Positions 39,513 through 52,477 of a stretch of 64,000 nucleotides of DNA are shown piece after piece. The DNA lies in NCBI GenBank assembly GCA_963693365.1, contig CAVNZM010000008.1, positions 3,472,001 to 3,536,000 of the forward strand, written 5' to 3'. Source of the DNA: Amoebidium appalachense. Taxonomy: Eukaryota > Ichthyosporea. The first letter of the stretch is position 1, and the number at the start of each line of letters is the position of its first letter. A program made the position numbers and the translations under genes. Below the pieces are notes generated by a model that saw nothing but the letters and a program-made list of their open reading frames with translations, did not search any database and was not told the origin of the DNA.

Positions 39513-40930
39513 TTAAAGGAGGATGCCGGCTCGAAGGGTGACTCAGGAGGAGGGGGAACAACTTTATTTAACGTTAGCCACCAAAATGTCACCCGACACG
39601 ATGGGGGGGGGGACCGGGACAGCACCGGTCCCACTCCCCCGACCCCCAAGAGGAAGGAAGGTCACCCCGGGTGTGAGAATGTGCAGGCAGGGGGGAGGGT
39701 GTTGGTCTAACCCGTGGATCTGACGGGTTAACCAACACCGTGGGGGGCAGGGTGGCCACAGACCTGGCCCCCCACATACATGCACTAACTCATCAGGAAT
39801 TGCCCGGGGGCATTGGTGTGCCGGGGGGAGGGGGGGGTACTAAGGGTGACCGCCTATATCCGGAGGTACCTCACCCTCACCCCGAGCAGCACCGATGTAA
39901 TACAGGAGGTGAAATGTTAAGTGGCACTCCGGTGAATAAGGATGCATCCACTTGTGATGGGGGTAACCCGGAGTTAGTATTGCCGTTTGGTATGAAGGAG
40001 GGGGATTGGACGGTAGAACAGAAAAAATTGTTAGCTCAGTTATTTGATAGGACTCGGTTTGCATTTCTGGCCGATGATAACGAAGTAGGCTTCGTTAAAG
40101 GGTTTGAAATGCAGATCGACACAGGTGATAATAGGCCGGTAGTGATGCCTAGCTATAGAATGGAGCAGTATAAATTGTCGGATGCGCTAATAATAGTGAG
40201 TGATATGTTAAAAAAGGGTCATGTGGAGCATAGTTCGAGTCCGTGGAGAAGTCCGGTGCTATTGGTTAAGAAGCCCGACGGGTCTTGGCGTCTAGTGAAC
40301 GATTACAGGGCTCTGAATCGGATCACTAAGGCAGACCAATGGCCTCTCCCTAACATAGACGAGCAGCTTTCACAGCTGCACGGCTATACTCACTTTGCTA
40401 AACTTGATTTAAAAGCAGCTTTTTGGCAGATAAGGTTGGAGGAGAGCAGCAAGGAGAAGACTGCCTTTGCACTGGGTGACCAGCTGTTCCAGTACAAGGT
40501 GGTGCCGATGGGTTTGCTCTCCTCTCCAGCTATGTTGTGCCGGGTAATGTATAAAATTCTCCACCCTCATTTGGATGTATGCCACCCTTATTTGGATGAT
40601 GTTTTAATTAAAGGTAGGTCATTTGAGGAGTTAGTTAATAATTGTGAAAAAGTATTTTTAGCTTTGGGTGAGGCTGGTCTTCGTATTAGCGGTAGCAAGA
40701 CTGTGATTGGTGTGCCGGAGGTTAAGTTTTTAGGTCATATTGTGTCTAGTAATGGTCTTTCCCCTGATCCGGAGAAAATCCGGGCCATAGTTGAGTGGCC
40801 CCGTCCTCAGACTGTCACTCAACTAAGGCAATTTTTAGGTTTAACTAATTATCTTCGTCGTTATATTAAGGATTATAGTATGCTTGCTTTGCCGTTAACT
40901 AGTCAGACGGGGGGGGGAGAAGAAGAATAG
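39513..40930 (+). pseudogene. Copy 2 reverse transcriptase (frame broken at G tracts)
   Basis: Nearly identical to the RT of copy 1, including YLDD (about 40589-40600) and all flanking motifs. The linker frame is disturbed at a G6 tract near 39690 (G7 in copy 1). The RT frame runs into a stop after a G9 tract near 40909 (G8 in copy 1). One substitution in the thumb (Ser to Ala in GESG/GEAG) separates the copies. The enzyme would be truncated before RNase H as assembled. Confidence 0.85.
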
Positions 40931-41489
40931 AATAGATTGGAATGTTGATGCTGTTTCTGCTTTCGAAAAGCTTAAGTTAGCTTTGCAGTCTTCGAGTATG
41001 CTTGTTCATCCTGATTTTTCGGCCGGGGGGGGGATGTTTAAAGTTCGGTGTGATGCAAGTAAGGTTGCTGAGGGGGCCGTGTTATATCAAGTGCAGGAGG
41101 GGCAGGATAGAGTGATTGCTTATGCTAGTCGTTCATTTAGTAAAAGTGAACGTAGATATAGCAATCCGGAGAGAGAGTCCCATGCTATCTTTTGGGCAGT
41201 CTCACAGGCATGGAGGTATATACTCGCAGGCAGGACGTTTGAGGTCTACACCGACCACAAGCCCTGCCTAGCCATGGCCGGCACCACTCGTCTGGTCAAC
41301 GAGAGGATGCAGAAGTGGGCCGCGGCTCTCGGTGAGTTCTCCTATAAATTGTTTTATGCCAAGGGTGAAACAATGGTTGACTGTGATGCTCTCTCTCGTG
41401 CTGCTTATATTTTGTTTGAAGAAGAGAAGGAGGGGGAGGGGGGGATAGTGAGAGACGGGGGGGGGAGGGGGGAAGGGGGGGGAGAGTGA
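40931..41489 (+). pseudogene. Copy 2 RNase H
   Basis: The frame after the G9 tract encodes the same RNase H as copy 1: RCDASK, RESHA, VYTDHKPC. A connection segment and a Glu/Gly-rich tail from G-rich DNA follow. It is out of frame with the RT by one base. It ends at 41489 in the tract 41457-41485. Confidence 0.85.
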
Positions 41490-43440
41490 GCAGAAAGGAA
41501 TAGATGCTGTGTCTGTTGATGTTTCTTCTTGGGCTCCGGGGTTGCTTGCTTATAAGTGTAGGGGAGGGGGGGGGAGGTATTTGTCAGTGTCTGAGGTCGG
41601 GACCGAGTCTCATGGCTCGGCCCCTGCCTTAGCACCTACGGCTTTGATCTTAGCTCAGGAGGAAGATGTGTTGATTGGTCTGGTTAAGAATTATTTAAAG
41701 GGGCCGGTTGATTCGATTAAATTTAAAAATAAAAGGCAGATGATTAAGGTAGCTAAGTTAGCAAAAATGTGTCAGGTAGAGCAGGATTTAGTTTATCATT
41801 GTTCTGGGCCAGACGGACACCGAGTTTGGGTCCCGACGGCACTTGTGCCTGAGGTTTTGCATATGGTGCATGAGCATCCCATGGCTGGTCATTTAGGTGT
41901 AAATAGGACGTTGCTTCGTGTTAATCGTTCGTATTTTTGGCCGGGTATGAGTAGGGAGGTGAGGGATTATGTGTTGTCATGCATGCATTGTCAGGAACGG
42001 AATGAGAGTCCCCACTCTCGTTCCAGCCCGTCGTTTATTAGGGATTTTAATGTTCGTATGTTTGAAAGGATAGCAGTGGATGTGGTCGGTCCTTTTAATT
42101 CTACGGTTGAGGGTAACACTGTTCTTGTTACCGTCACCGATGTGGCCACTCGTTGGGTTGAAGTTTTTCCTCTCCCCACTGCTAATGCCGTTTTGTTTGC
42201 TCGTATTTTTGTGGATGAAATTTGTCTTAGGTTTGGTTGTCCTCGTGTTTTGTTAACGGATAGGAGTCGTGTGTTTTTAAATCAGTTGGTGTCGGAGGTG
42301 TGTAAAATTTTAAGGGTAGCTCATATCACTACGTCTGCATATCACCCTCAAGCAAATGCCATCTCTGAACGTGTGCATGCAGTGTTTCAGAAGTCCTTTG
42401 GCAAAATGGTGGATGTGGAGGCTAATGATTGGGATCATATGTCTAGGTTTATTGCTCATTCATATAATTCTACCCCTCATGCTGTGACTGGTTTTTCTCC
42501 GTTTTATTTGGTCTATGGGCAGGAGGCTATTAGTTTGTTAGATACGGCACTTTTGCCGATGGGGGGGGCTGACCGACTAACTTATCCCCACTGGACTGAG
42601 TTCCGGGAGCAGCTACTAACCCGGGCCCGGGCTGCACGTGATGCAGCTCTGGCCCGTACACAGCAGGCACAGGCACGTACAGACGTGTCCACACGTCCGT
42701 TACGTGAATTTGCCGAGGGTACTTTAGTTTTAATTAGGGATCATACTAGGAAAAAGAGATATAAGCAGGAGCAGGAAGGTAAGGGTGAAGGTGAAGGTCT
42801 TCGTAAGTATGGTAAGAAATGGTTGCCTCTTTTTATCGGTCCGTATAAAATAGTGGCTAGGTTAGGTCCGACGGAATATAAGGTGCAGAGGTTAGATAAT
42901 GAGAGTGATGTTAGATTTTATAATGTAGATGATATAAAGGAATATTATGATAGGGCCCTTAGGGTTAAACGGCCGGAGGGCCGTCGAGTGTTAGATGCAT
43001 TCACCCCCGACTATGACGGGTCGGTGGATGTATCGGAGGCTGCAGTAGATAAAATTATGGATAAAAAGGTTATCGAAGGTAAGGAAGGTAAGGTAAATTA
43101 TTATTTAATTCGTTTTGAGGGAGGTTATCAGGAAGATCAGTGGTTGCCTGAGTTTCATTTGGATTGCCCGTTTTCTATTCGTGCTTATGAGGCTAGATTA
43201 GTGCAGAGGGAGTTGCCTAGTGCTTCCTCTCGGCCAAAGAGAGTTATTCCTCAGTTTAATCGTGGTGTGAAAAAGTCGGTGGGGGAGGGGGCCGGGGGGG
43301 GAGTGATGCAAATACACGTAGACACACGGGGGGAGGGGGAGGGAGGGGAGGAGACCGAGGAGGAGTGTGAACGTAGTCGTAGGAATTTAATTTATTATCA
43401 TAGGTGTCTCCGTAGGTATCAAGCTTATGGTGTAGATTAA
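41490..43440 (+). CDS. Integrase with GPY/F-like motif and C-terminal chromodomain
   Basis: The frame is open to the TAA at 43438-43440 and has no natural ATG near its start, as expected for part of Pol. The HHCC zinc domain is seen as VHEHPMAGHLG..CMHCQE. The catalytic core follows: VDVVGPF (D), LTDRSRVF (D; the usual Asn-Gly after TD is changed to Arg-Ser) and YHPQANAISERV (E). After it come a WLPLFIGPYKI motif (GPY/F type) and a chromodomain, YYLIRFEGGYQEDQWLPE, near residues 535-560. Chromodomains steer integration to marked chromatin. The frame is not aligned with RNase H, because of the G tract just before it. Confidence 0.85.
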
Positions 43441-43574
43441 TTTATTATTTTTCTTCGTAATTTATTTAATTTAATTTTTTTTTAGGAGACTGATTAGTCT
43501 ATGTCTTTTTAGGGGGTGTTAGATGTAATGTGACTGAGGTGGGACTCAGCTTTTCCGGGGGCCGGGGGGGGAGT
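43441..43574 (+). promoter_or_regulatory. Purine tract before the 3' LTR
   Basis: AT-rich DNA is followed by GGGGGCCGGGGGGGGAGT directly before the LTR TG. This is where Ty3/gypsy elements prime plus-strand DNA. The CC interruption is unusual. Confidence 0.6.
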
Positions 43575-43922
43575 TGACATATACTAATCCGTCTCAGCAG
43601 ATTAGCCTAAGTCTACGATCGAGATCGGGGGGGGGGGGGGGGGGGGTGTAGCTTGTCGTATCCTATTATATGTGTACTAGAGACGCGGCACTCTACTAAG
43701 TGCACACACGAAAAGGAACGAACGTGTACAGAAAAACGGTAAAGTTTATTCAGACCAGGCTCCGACGGGCAAACTTAGACTCATTCCGTTCGGATCTAAG
43801 TTTGCCCGTCGGAGCCTGGTCTGAATAAACTTTACCGTTATTCTGTACACGTTCGTTCCTTTTCGTGTGTGTACACTTAGTAGAGTGCCGCGTCTCTAGT
43901 ACACATATAATAGGATACGACA
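43575..43922 (+). repeat. Rearranged 3' LTR containing a ~130-bp palindrome
   Basis: The first ~70 bp match the LTR start through its G tract. Then, instead of the rest of U3, comes the reverse complement of the LTR end (43647-43779), a 15-bp spacer and the normal LTR end (43795-43922). The inverted arm begins with 7 bases (TGTAGCT) that are complementary to the leader just after the 5' LTR. Arms differ by about one substitution and a small indel. This LTR lacks the U3 promoter part. Confidence 0.88.
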
Positions 43923-44640
43923 ACCTGTATGCCTATACGGGTTTTATAACTAAATTAAATAAAAAATGCAAAAATTTGTGCTGCTGAAATGCCATAGGCC
44001 CACATGTTATCTTTAGAGGCCATCTCTATTTCAAACTGATGATGCTGTGTTTCTGTGCGACGTCGTAAACCGTACAATGTATTTAAGCCCCCTCCCCACC
44101 ACCCCAACCCCCCTCTTCCTTCCCCCTCCCCCCTCCCCCCGCCCCCTCGCCCCTACCCCAACCATCCACCCCACCCCTCCTCCCTCCCCCCTTCCCCCCT
44201 CCCCCGTGGTCCCCTTCCGCCCCTTCTCTCTCTTCAAGAAGTTCAGGTTGGCCCCTTCCAACACCACCACCCACCACAGTTTTTTCCCTTGTGCTCAGTA
44301 ATATGCACTTCATACCATACCCCCAATCTCCCCCCTTCCCCCCTTCCCTAACCCCCCCGCCCCCCCCCCCCCCCCCCCTCCCCCGCCCCGCCCGCCCCAG
44401 TACCCCTCTTCAATCCCTACCCTAAATCGCAAACATCCCCCCCCCCCCCACACACACACACACACACGCACACCCTCCCCCCCTCCTCCTATCCCTTCCC
44501 CCCCCCCCCCCCCCCCCATCCCCCCCGCCCTCCCATCGCTCTCCTGACGGAAATTGTGCCCTGCACGACTTGACCTTTAACAGGGTTAATGATGCATAAG
44601 GCCTTCTCCGAAGTACCTATCATCCCACCCCCTACACCCA
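43923..44640. repeat. Right flank and C-rich DNA
   Basis: About 160 bp of unique AT-rich DNA follow the LTR. C/T-rich tracts from 44087 to about 44525 come next, including C runs at 44358-44378 and 44437-44449. No gene. Confidence 0.7.
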
Positions 44641-45640
<1,000 letters not shown>

Positions 45641-45874
45641 CACACGACATTTCCGGGAACTTTTTGCCTAAACGTCTCCCTACACTGCGGAAAACACCGC
45701 TTACTTTTAATTCCTTAAAAAATATAGTTGTGTCTACTGCTCTGGCTCTTTATAGGGGGGGCTTTTTAGGATGTTTAGGTGGTTATGTGTCTCTCGACAA
45801 GAACTCTGCTCTATGTTGAATATCGTCAGTAGAGTGACCCTGCCTTCCACTCGCATGAATCCCCCCCCCCCTCT

Positions 45875-45908
<34 letters not shown>

Positions 45909-46430
45909 CCTGCACCCTCGTTACTACGTAAAGGGGGTTTTAGGGGACGATAATCTGAAGTTCTTTTACTAAATGATCTTTAACTAGTACCCAATTATAA
46001 AAACTTGAAACGAGCAGCTATTTGATACGCACTAATGATGCATTGTATACCTATTTGAGAAGTGGTGGAAGTAGGGTTTGAGGAGGTGAAACAATGGCAA
46101 TTGTTGGGGACTAAAAATCAGAGGTTTTATGTGCAAGCCAAATGGGAAACCGTGCTGCCCCCCACGCGAATTGACTGGTCGCACCCTGACACTAAAGCAG
46201 AGGTCAACAGGGTCTTCCAAGGGCTTTTGAAAGAGAGGGAGCAGGAACTTTGGGCAGCCATATACCGTTTCATGACCACAAGGGATGCCAACCTCAGCCT
46301 GCATAGAAGCACCCCAATCGACATGGGAGAATACCTCCCAGGGTTCATTAACGAGAAGGGCGGCGCACTTGACAACTTTGAGTTTCCGTCGACCCTGGAA
46401 TTGTGTGGACGGGCAGAACGACGGGGTGCA
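45641..46430 (+). other. Unique DNA with an unidentified ORF fragment (46062-46430)
   Basis: A C run at about 45868-45907 is the only simple repeat. From 46062 a plus-strand frame has the amino-acid balance of real protein (KWETVLPPTRIDWSHPDTKA, ..YRFMTTRDANLSLHRS). It fades into the G tract at 46438. No start, domain or partner exon is clear. It lies tail to tail with the copia remnant and may belong to another element. Confidence 0.3.
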
Positions 46431-46451
46431 GGAACCGGGGGGGGGTGGAGA

Positions 46452-46483
<32 letters not shown>

Positions 46484-47120
46484 ACTTGGAAGTTCGGAAT
46501 TGCAGGGGGGGCAACCTCCGGGCTTGACGGGGCCGAGTGGAAGTTGTCGGGGGAGCCGGGTCGGATGGGAGTGACGTTGCCAGGGGCAGGATGGATGTCG
46601 GCAGGCTGGACGGGCACGGGAGCAGGGGGGCCGGTGGGGGGAGGTGTCGGTGGAACGACAACGGCAGAAGGGGGGCCAGAGTACACCAGGCAAACGTCAT
46701 CTTCAGTGTCAACGGTGGGGGGTGGGGTGGTCGAGGTGGCAGTGGTGTCGGGGGTCGGTAGTGTTGATGGGATTTCGGACGGGAGATAAGCTGATTCGTC
46801 GAAAATCACGTCACGGAAGAGGCCGACACGATGGGTGGTGGAGTTGAAGATCCGGTGGCAGTGTGATTGTAGATCATAGCCAATATACATGCCGAGTTTG
46901 ACTGTGGGGGCCAGCTTGTTCCGTTTGGAGGCTGGCACGTGAGTGTAGGCAGGGCAACCAAACACTTTGCGCTCGAAGATGTCGGGCTTGACAACGTAGA
47001 AAACCTCGAACGGAGTACGACCCTTGGCAGCCGTGGACGGGGTGACGTTGATGATCCCAGGGTGACTTCCAGATGCGAAAAATATCTCACAGGCTCGTTT
47101 TATCGACAAGGAGGGAACCC
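46431..47120 (-). pseudogene. Ty1/copia integrase C-terminal remnant
   Basis: On the minus strand the frame reads the copia-type end of integrase: KGRTPFEVFYVVKPDI, then VFGCPAYTHVPASKRNKL, then LGMYIGYD, RIFNSTTHRVGLFRDVIFDE. This block is highly characteristic of Ty1/copia Pol. The segment before it (ACEIFFASG..INVTPSTAA) seems partly deleted compared with the family pattern. After it comes a Pro/Thr/Ser-rich linker ending in a G/C homopolymer (46440-46482). Neither the catalytic core, RT nor LTRs are found nearby, so this is an isolated fragment. Confidence 0.8.
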
Positions 47121-48018
47121 TATTTATTTGTAGCCAATAAGGTTGGCCATGCCCATGCTGCCAGCCTGCCACATGCTGGGTGTTCCCCCATTTCCCCTCC
47201 GAGTCCCCGCCATCCGGTATCCGGTTGTTTTCCCGTCTCCCGTGCACCGTAACACACGTGCATGCAACACCTAGTCTTTCGTTGATCGCGAGCTCGAGGC
47301 TCCTTCTTTGCCATATCCAGCGCCTGCAACCACGGCAATACACCACACTGAGGCACACACACTGGTCAAACAACACCCCCTTCTGCCCCGCCCTCCTGCA
47401 CTATGTACACCTATCTTTTTCCCGCCAGTTGAAAGCTTAACACTATATGTGAGCGGCTTTGCACATGTCCACACTCTTTACCTGGCACACCGTGACACAT
47501 GTACACTCACTATGCAACATGACACACTGAGCCCTGAACACTGAAGTCTCCTTTACGCACATTCACACGGTGGTATACGTAGGCCATTTCATCCACAAAA
47601 ACCACAAACCACACCTCCTTACCACTCTTGACCCATGCAAACACCGTGTACACGTGCACTTCAAGTTCTTTTTTAAATAAAATGTCACGTCGTAGTACGG
47701 TACGAAACAAATCACATGGACATAGTTTAGGAGTCATTGCCCCCCGGACGAGTAGCCAGGTAGCACAATCTTTTGTTCTTTTCTATGCATGCACCCTAGA
47801 CGGTGGTTCCCACCCGGGAAATGTTAATTTTGTATGGGTAAACGGAGAAGCAGAGTGCACAGATGAGTGTTATGATATACACAACACACAGACACACAGG
47901 AAAAACACAACCGGAGACGTGGAACGGTTTCAGAGACGACTTGAAATGTTTTTAACTGCTTGATATTTATTTCAAGATGAAGTTCTTTTAATACACAGAG
48001 ATGTAGAGCCGACGTCAT
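47121..48018. other. Unique DNA, no convincing gene
   Basis: A plus-strand frame at 47628-47963 ends in RFQRRLEMFLTA and has ordinary composition, but no recognisable domain, start context or splice support. I leave it unassigned. Confidence 0.25.
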
Positions 48019-48108
48019 GCTAAGCCAATCAAAAGAACGAAAACTAAGAGGGCAAATAAATTTGCTAAGCCAATAAAAAGGACGAAAGCTATGAGGGCAA
48101 ATAAATTG
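48019..48108. repeat. Tandem duplication, 2 x 45 bp, with CCAAT boxes
   Basis: Units GCTAAGCCAATCAAAAGAAC.. (48019-48063) and GCTAAGCCAATAAAAAGGAC.. (48064-48108) both carry a CCAAT core and end in GGGCAAATAAATT. They lie about 700 bp upstream of the frame at 48820. Confidence 0.85.
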
Positions 48109-48689
48109 AAATACCTGTCGACACATCAATACTAATACTATAGAGCGCCCCCAAGTACTTAGGAAGAAGTTCGTATTTTGGATATATTAGTATATCCCAG
48201 TGTAATAGCTCAGATGCTGTATCAGCATCAGTGTGTATCATGTAATAAAGGTGTCGCGTCGATTAAGTTTTGAAATTTTATGATCTAGGTTGCAGAAAAA
48301 TGTGTATCGGTATGCATTCTCTAAGACCGTACGTGGTGCGCCTCCTTGCGCACTTTCTTCTTAAAAATATCTAGAAACCATATCTGAAGTTCTTTACTCA
48401 CACTTAGAAAAGGGGTATAAATTATCTAATTCAGAACTGTCTCCGTAGGACAAAATTAGCGGGTCATGCGCCGAACGCACGCTCACGGACCCAGGTCGCA
48501 TGAGCGGCGCACATGGCTCCATGGGGTCCGTGTGCCGCTTGCATGCGCATGCACCTGTAAGGCACGACTCAGTAGCAAGGTTTTGAAAAGTTATCCAGCT
48601 GTACTTATTTATTTTTTGTAAGGCGGGCCGTGCAATCAACACAAGCTCTGAGGGTTTACGTCCGCATTTCTGCAAATTCCAAATTTTGG

Positions 48690-48760
48690 TCGCTAGATTT
48701 ACCAATAAAGTCATATAAAATGGCGCTGCACGGGTCAATGCCGTCAGTTTTCACTAGACA
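48690..48760 (+). promoter_or_regulatory. Candidate core promoter (CCAAT + TATA)
   Basis: ACCAATAAAG near 48699 and CATATAAAATGGC at about 48711-48723 lie about 100 bp upstream of the ATG at 48820. The TATAAAA would place a start near 48740-48750. The evidence is position and motif only. Confidence 0.4.
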
Positions 48761-48819
48761 GAATTTGTAGTACTGTGGAGAGCAGTTTGGTAGTACAAAA
48801 CTCTTCTTCAAGGTCTGCA

Positions 48820-49955
48820 ATGGCCATCGTTGCTGTGTTGTGGCATCTTCTAGCCGAAATTATGGCGCAGACGCCGCCACTCTCCGCCTACCTGGAGTAC
48901 GACGTGAATAATTACAAGACTGATGTGTGCCACGCACAGTGTCTACTTTCTTTACAAATTACACGTTTCTCACATGTCAACTCCCAACAAACCGTTTCCC
49001 TGTTCACAGTTCTAGGTTATGATAACGTTGAGTGCATGCACATGCTGTGGCGTACCCTTGACAACCCTGCGCTTGTCGGCCCTCTGTTGTACCTTGCGGG
49101 AAGTGAAATGTATGAAGTCTTTGGAATTGGGAAACTTGGACACAATGCATCATTTGCACAAAATGAGGATCTTGATTTTCACGCACACACACTCCAAAAA
49201 TTATCTGCCCGTGCACTTGACACTGCTAAAGACATACACGAGGCATTCACCAACACATATGGCATCTCTCACCACTATGCACAAAAACCAGACATCACAG
49301 GCTTTGCGTCAGGCTTTTACACTTGCACACCCACTCGGCACACACCTACAACACCAAATTGCCTTAATTGAATCTGCTCGTGCAAATCTTCTGCAAGCCA
49401 TTAAAAGCCAGACCTGCTGCGTGCCTTTTTGTTTGAGTATTTTATGACAAGCGAATATGTACCTAAAGTGTCTGCCTCCTATACGTACAGTTCAGTTGAT
49501 GGTGAAGTAAAAGAGGTTGACCAGGACTTTTCTGTTGGTTTATTTGACGCACTCTGCTCCATGACACAAACCAAGTTAAGGATCTGGACTGGACACCCTT
49601 TATGAACCGCCTAAAACCCCGCCACTTAGTACTCCTGGACCAGCCAAACCACACCAGAACACTGGATATCCTGTATGAAGAGACATACACAGGATACAAC
49701 TTATACAAGTTGCAAGAGCCTGCAGATGTTTTTGCACACAACAGCGAATGGAAACTGGAAAACGTTAAGCTGTCACAACAGAAGGTCTGTAGTTTTTGCA
49801 CCTCACGCCAGTGTTGCCATGTTATGATATATCTTGTGCCTATAAATTTTTCATCCAAATACACTCTATGTTCTCTTCTCTTCCGCTTCAAATTCTGTGC
49901 ACATGTCCCATGCAAGCCCCGCCCCAACGGGGCGGGGGGTACCTGTATTTACTAG
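48820..49955 (+). pseudogene. Unknown protein gene, ~370 codons over four frame segments
   Basis: From the ATG at 48820 the frame reads an unrecognised protein (AYLEYDVNNYKTDVCHAQCL.., YLAGSEMYEVFGIGKLG..). Protein-like sequence continues after one-base frame changes near 49300-49325 (into ..QIALIESARANLLQAI), near 49405-49425 (into LLRAFLFEYFMTSEYVPKVS) and near 49600 (into RLKPRHLVLLDQPNHTRTLD), to a TAG at 49955. AATAAA follows at 50010. No intron explains the joins. This is a decayed gene, or a live one with assembly indels. No domain recognised; subcellular role unknown. Confidence 0.45.
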
Positions 49956-50009
49956 TAGAAGATAAATCGTGATCTTCTAATGAAAGCACGGAAACATTTA
50001 CTAAAGCTA

Positions 50010-50015
50010 AATAAA
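50010..50015 (+). terminator. AATAAA polyadenylation signal candidate
   Basis: AATAAA 55 bp after the last stop of the preceding gene-like unit. Confidence 0.35.
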
Positions 50016-50278
50016 TGAAACCACATATATATCTATTATTCACATCATATATTTATACATGTTCCTAACATAAACACGTCTAAACATAAGTATTCCTAAT
50101 AGCTGGGGAACATAGAGCAATTCTACGTTGTGGGAAAAGAAGTAAAAGGAATGAGGATAGAAAGGAATGGAATGGGAAAGGAATCGAGTGGAATAAAGGA
50201 GGAATGTAGGTTTCTATATTTGGGGAAATTAAACGAGATCTGATTGGACAACTATCGGACACGAACGCACCATGTAAA

Positions 50279-50884
50279 TTTAGTAATGGGCCGCTTCACC
50301 TCGGGGCTAGATTTAGAAATGCGGCAAATCTAGAAGTTCTAAATTGACAATTTAGAACGTTCTAAATTGTTCCGGTTCGCACAGGTATGATTTAGATAAT
50401 TTAGAAACTCTACATTGTTTCTTGCTTTGTTTAATAAATAAATGTAAAAACTTAACACTGAGACTGTGATAAATATTTTATAAGCTTACAAATATGCATA
50501 TTAATATTTTTTGCAAGGTTTATATATACGTATCGCTGAAAGCTTCATAACAAAACAGAAGACAGAAACTACAGCATAGCACAGGTATGCAAAAAAACCC
50601 TTTTGGACCAATGATCTTCAATAAGGTCATTGATTGGTCTAGACAAAATGCAGCCGACCAATCGGAAATCAGTTCAATTTCTAGATTGGCTCCAGACATC
50701 TGGAAGACCCCCCCTCCCCCCTCTTCCAGATTGCGACATCTGGAAGATGGGCATCCAGATTCTAGACCCTGATGGAATGCATTAAATTTAAAGCGATCGA
50801 TCGGAGTGGACATTTTTTAACGCTAATTATCTAGATTCCCATTATCTAAATTCTAGCCCCCACGTGAAGCGGCCCAATTAGTAA
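50279..50884. mobile_element. hAT-type MITE, 590 bp, with 8-bp TSD
   Basis: The element is 50287-50876. It starts TGGGCCGCTTCAC and ends with the exact complement; about 24 of the first 26 terminal bases pair (differences at CTC/GTG). Direct flanks are TTTAGTAA (50279-50286) and ATTAGTAA (50877-50884), 7 of 8 identical, the duplication length of hAT transposons. The inside is AT-rich, full of TTCTAAATT/TCTAGA-type palindromes, and contains an inverted pair ACCAATGATCTT/AAGGTCATTGATTGGTCT near 50607-50643. No transposase frame, so it is non-autonomous. Confidence 0.75.
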
Positions 50885-52090
<1,206 letters not shown>

Positions 52091-52428
52091 TGGAGAGCGC
52101 GGGGGGTGGGGGGGGGGGGGGGGGGGGGGGGGGGGACGACAGCATTGCCCTGAAGGCAATCAGGTACATCGTAGGCAAAAATCTATCAAGGGGCCAACCA
52201 GCACGATTTCAACAGTCGGGTTTTTCCTCTATGGTCACCCGGGTGGTGATTAACTACTGTGTATGCCACGCAGATGTAGACGGTTGTTTTCCCGTATATA
52301 TTTCCAATACAAGTGGAATTAATGTACCACAGCATTTGTCTATGGTAGGGGCGGGATAGGCAAGATGAGGCAACGCAAGGAGGGGAGGATGGGGGGGGGG
52401 GGGGGGGGGGTTGGATGGGTGTTTTTTT

Positions 52429-52477
<49 letters not shown>

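Larger units (their letters stand above)
35684..43922 (+). mobile_element. Ty3/gypsy chromovirus-like element copy 2, near full length
   Basis: The order is 5' LTR, leader, gag, protease, a MITE-like insertion, RT, RNase H, integrase, GPY/F-like motif, chromodomain, purine tract, rearranged 3' LTR. The order PR-RT-RH-IN identifies Ty3/gypsy, and the C-terminal chromodomain places it with chromoviruses. LTR ends are TG..CA. No matching target-site duplication is found (GGGTT before, ACCTG after). That agrees with rearrangement at the 3' side. Frames are disturbed at about 38870, 39690, 40909 and 41475, so it is probably not autonomous as assembled. Confidence 0.9.

Noticed and set aside
46032-46712. 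Minus-strand frames continuing the copia Pol beyond 46431 into RT
   Set aside because: No RT motif is found. The minus frames past the G tract look like antisense of the plus-strand frame at 46062-46430.
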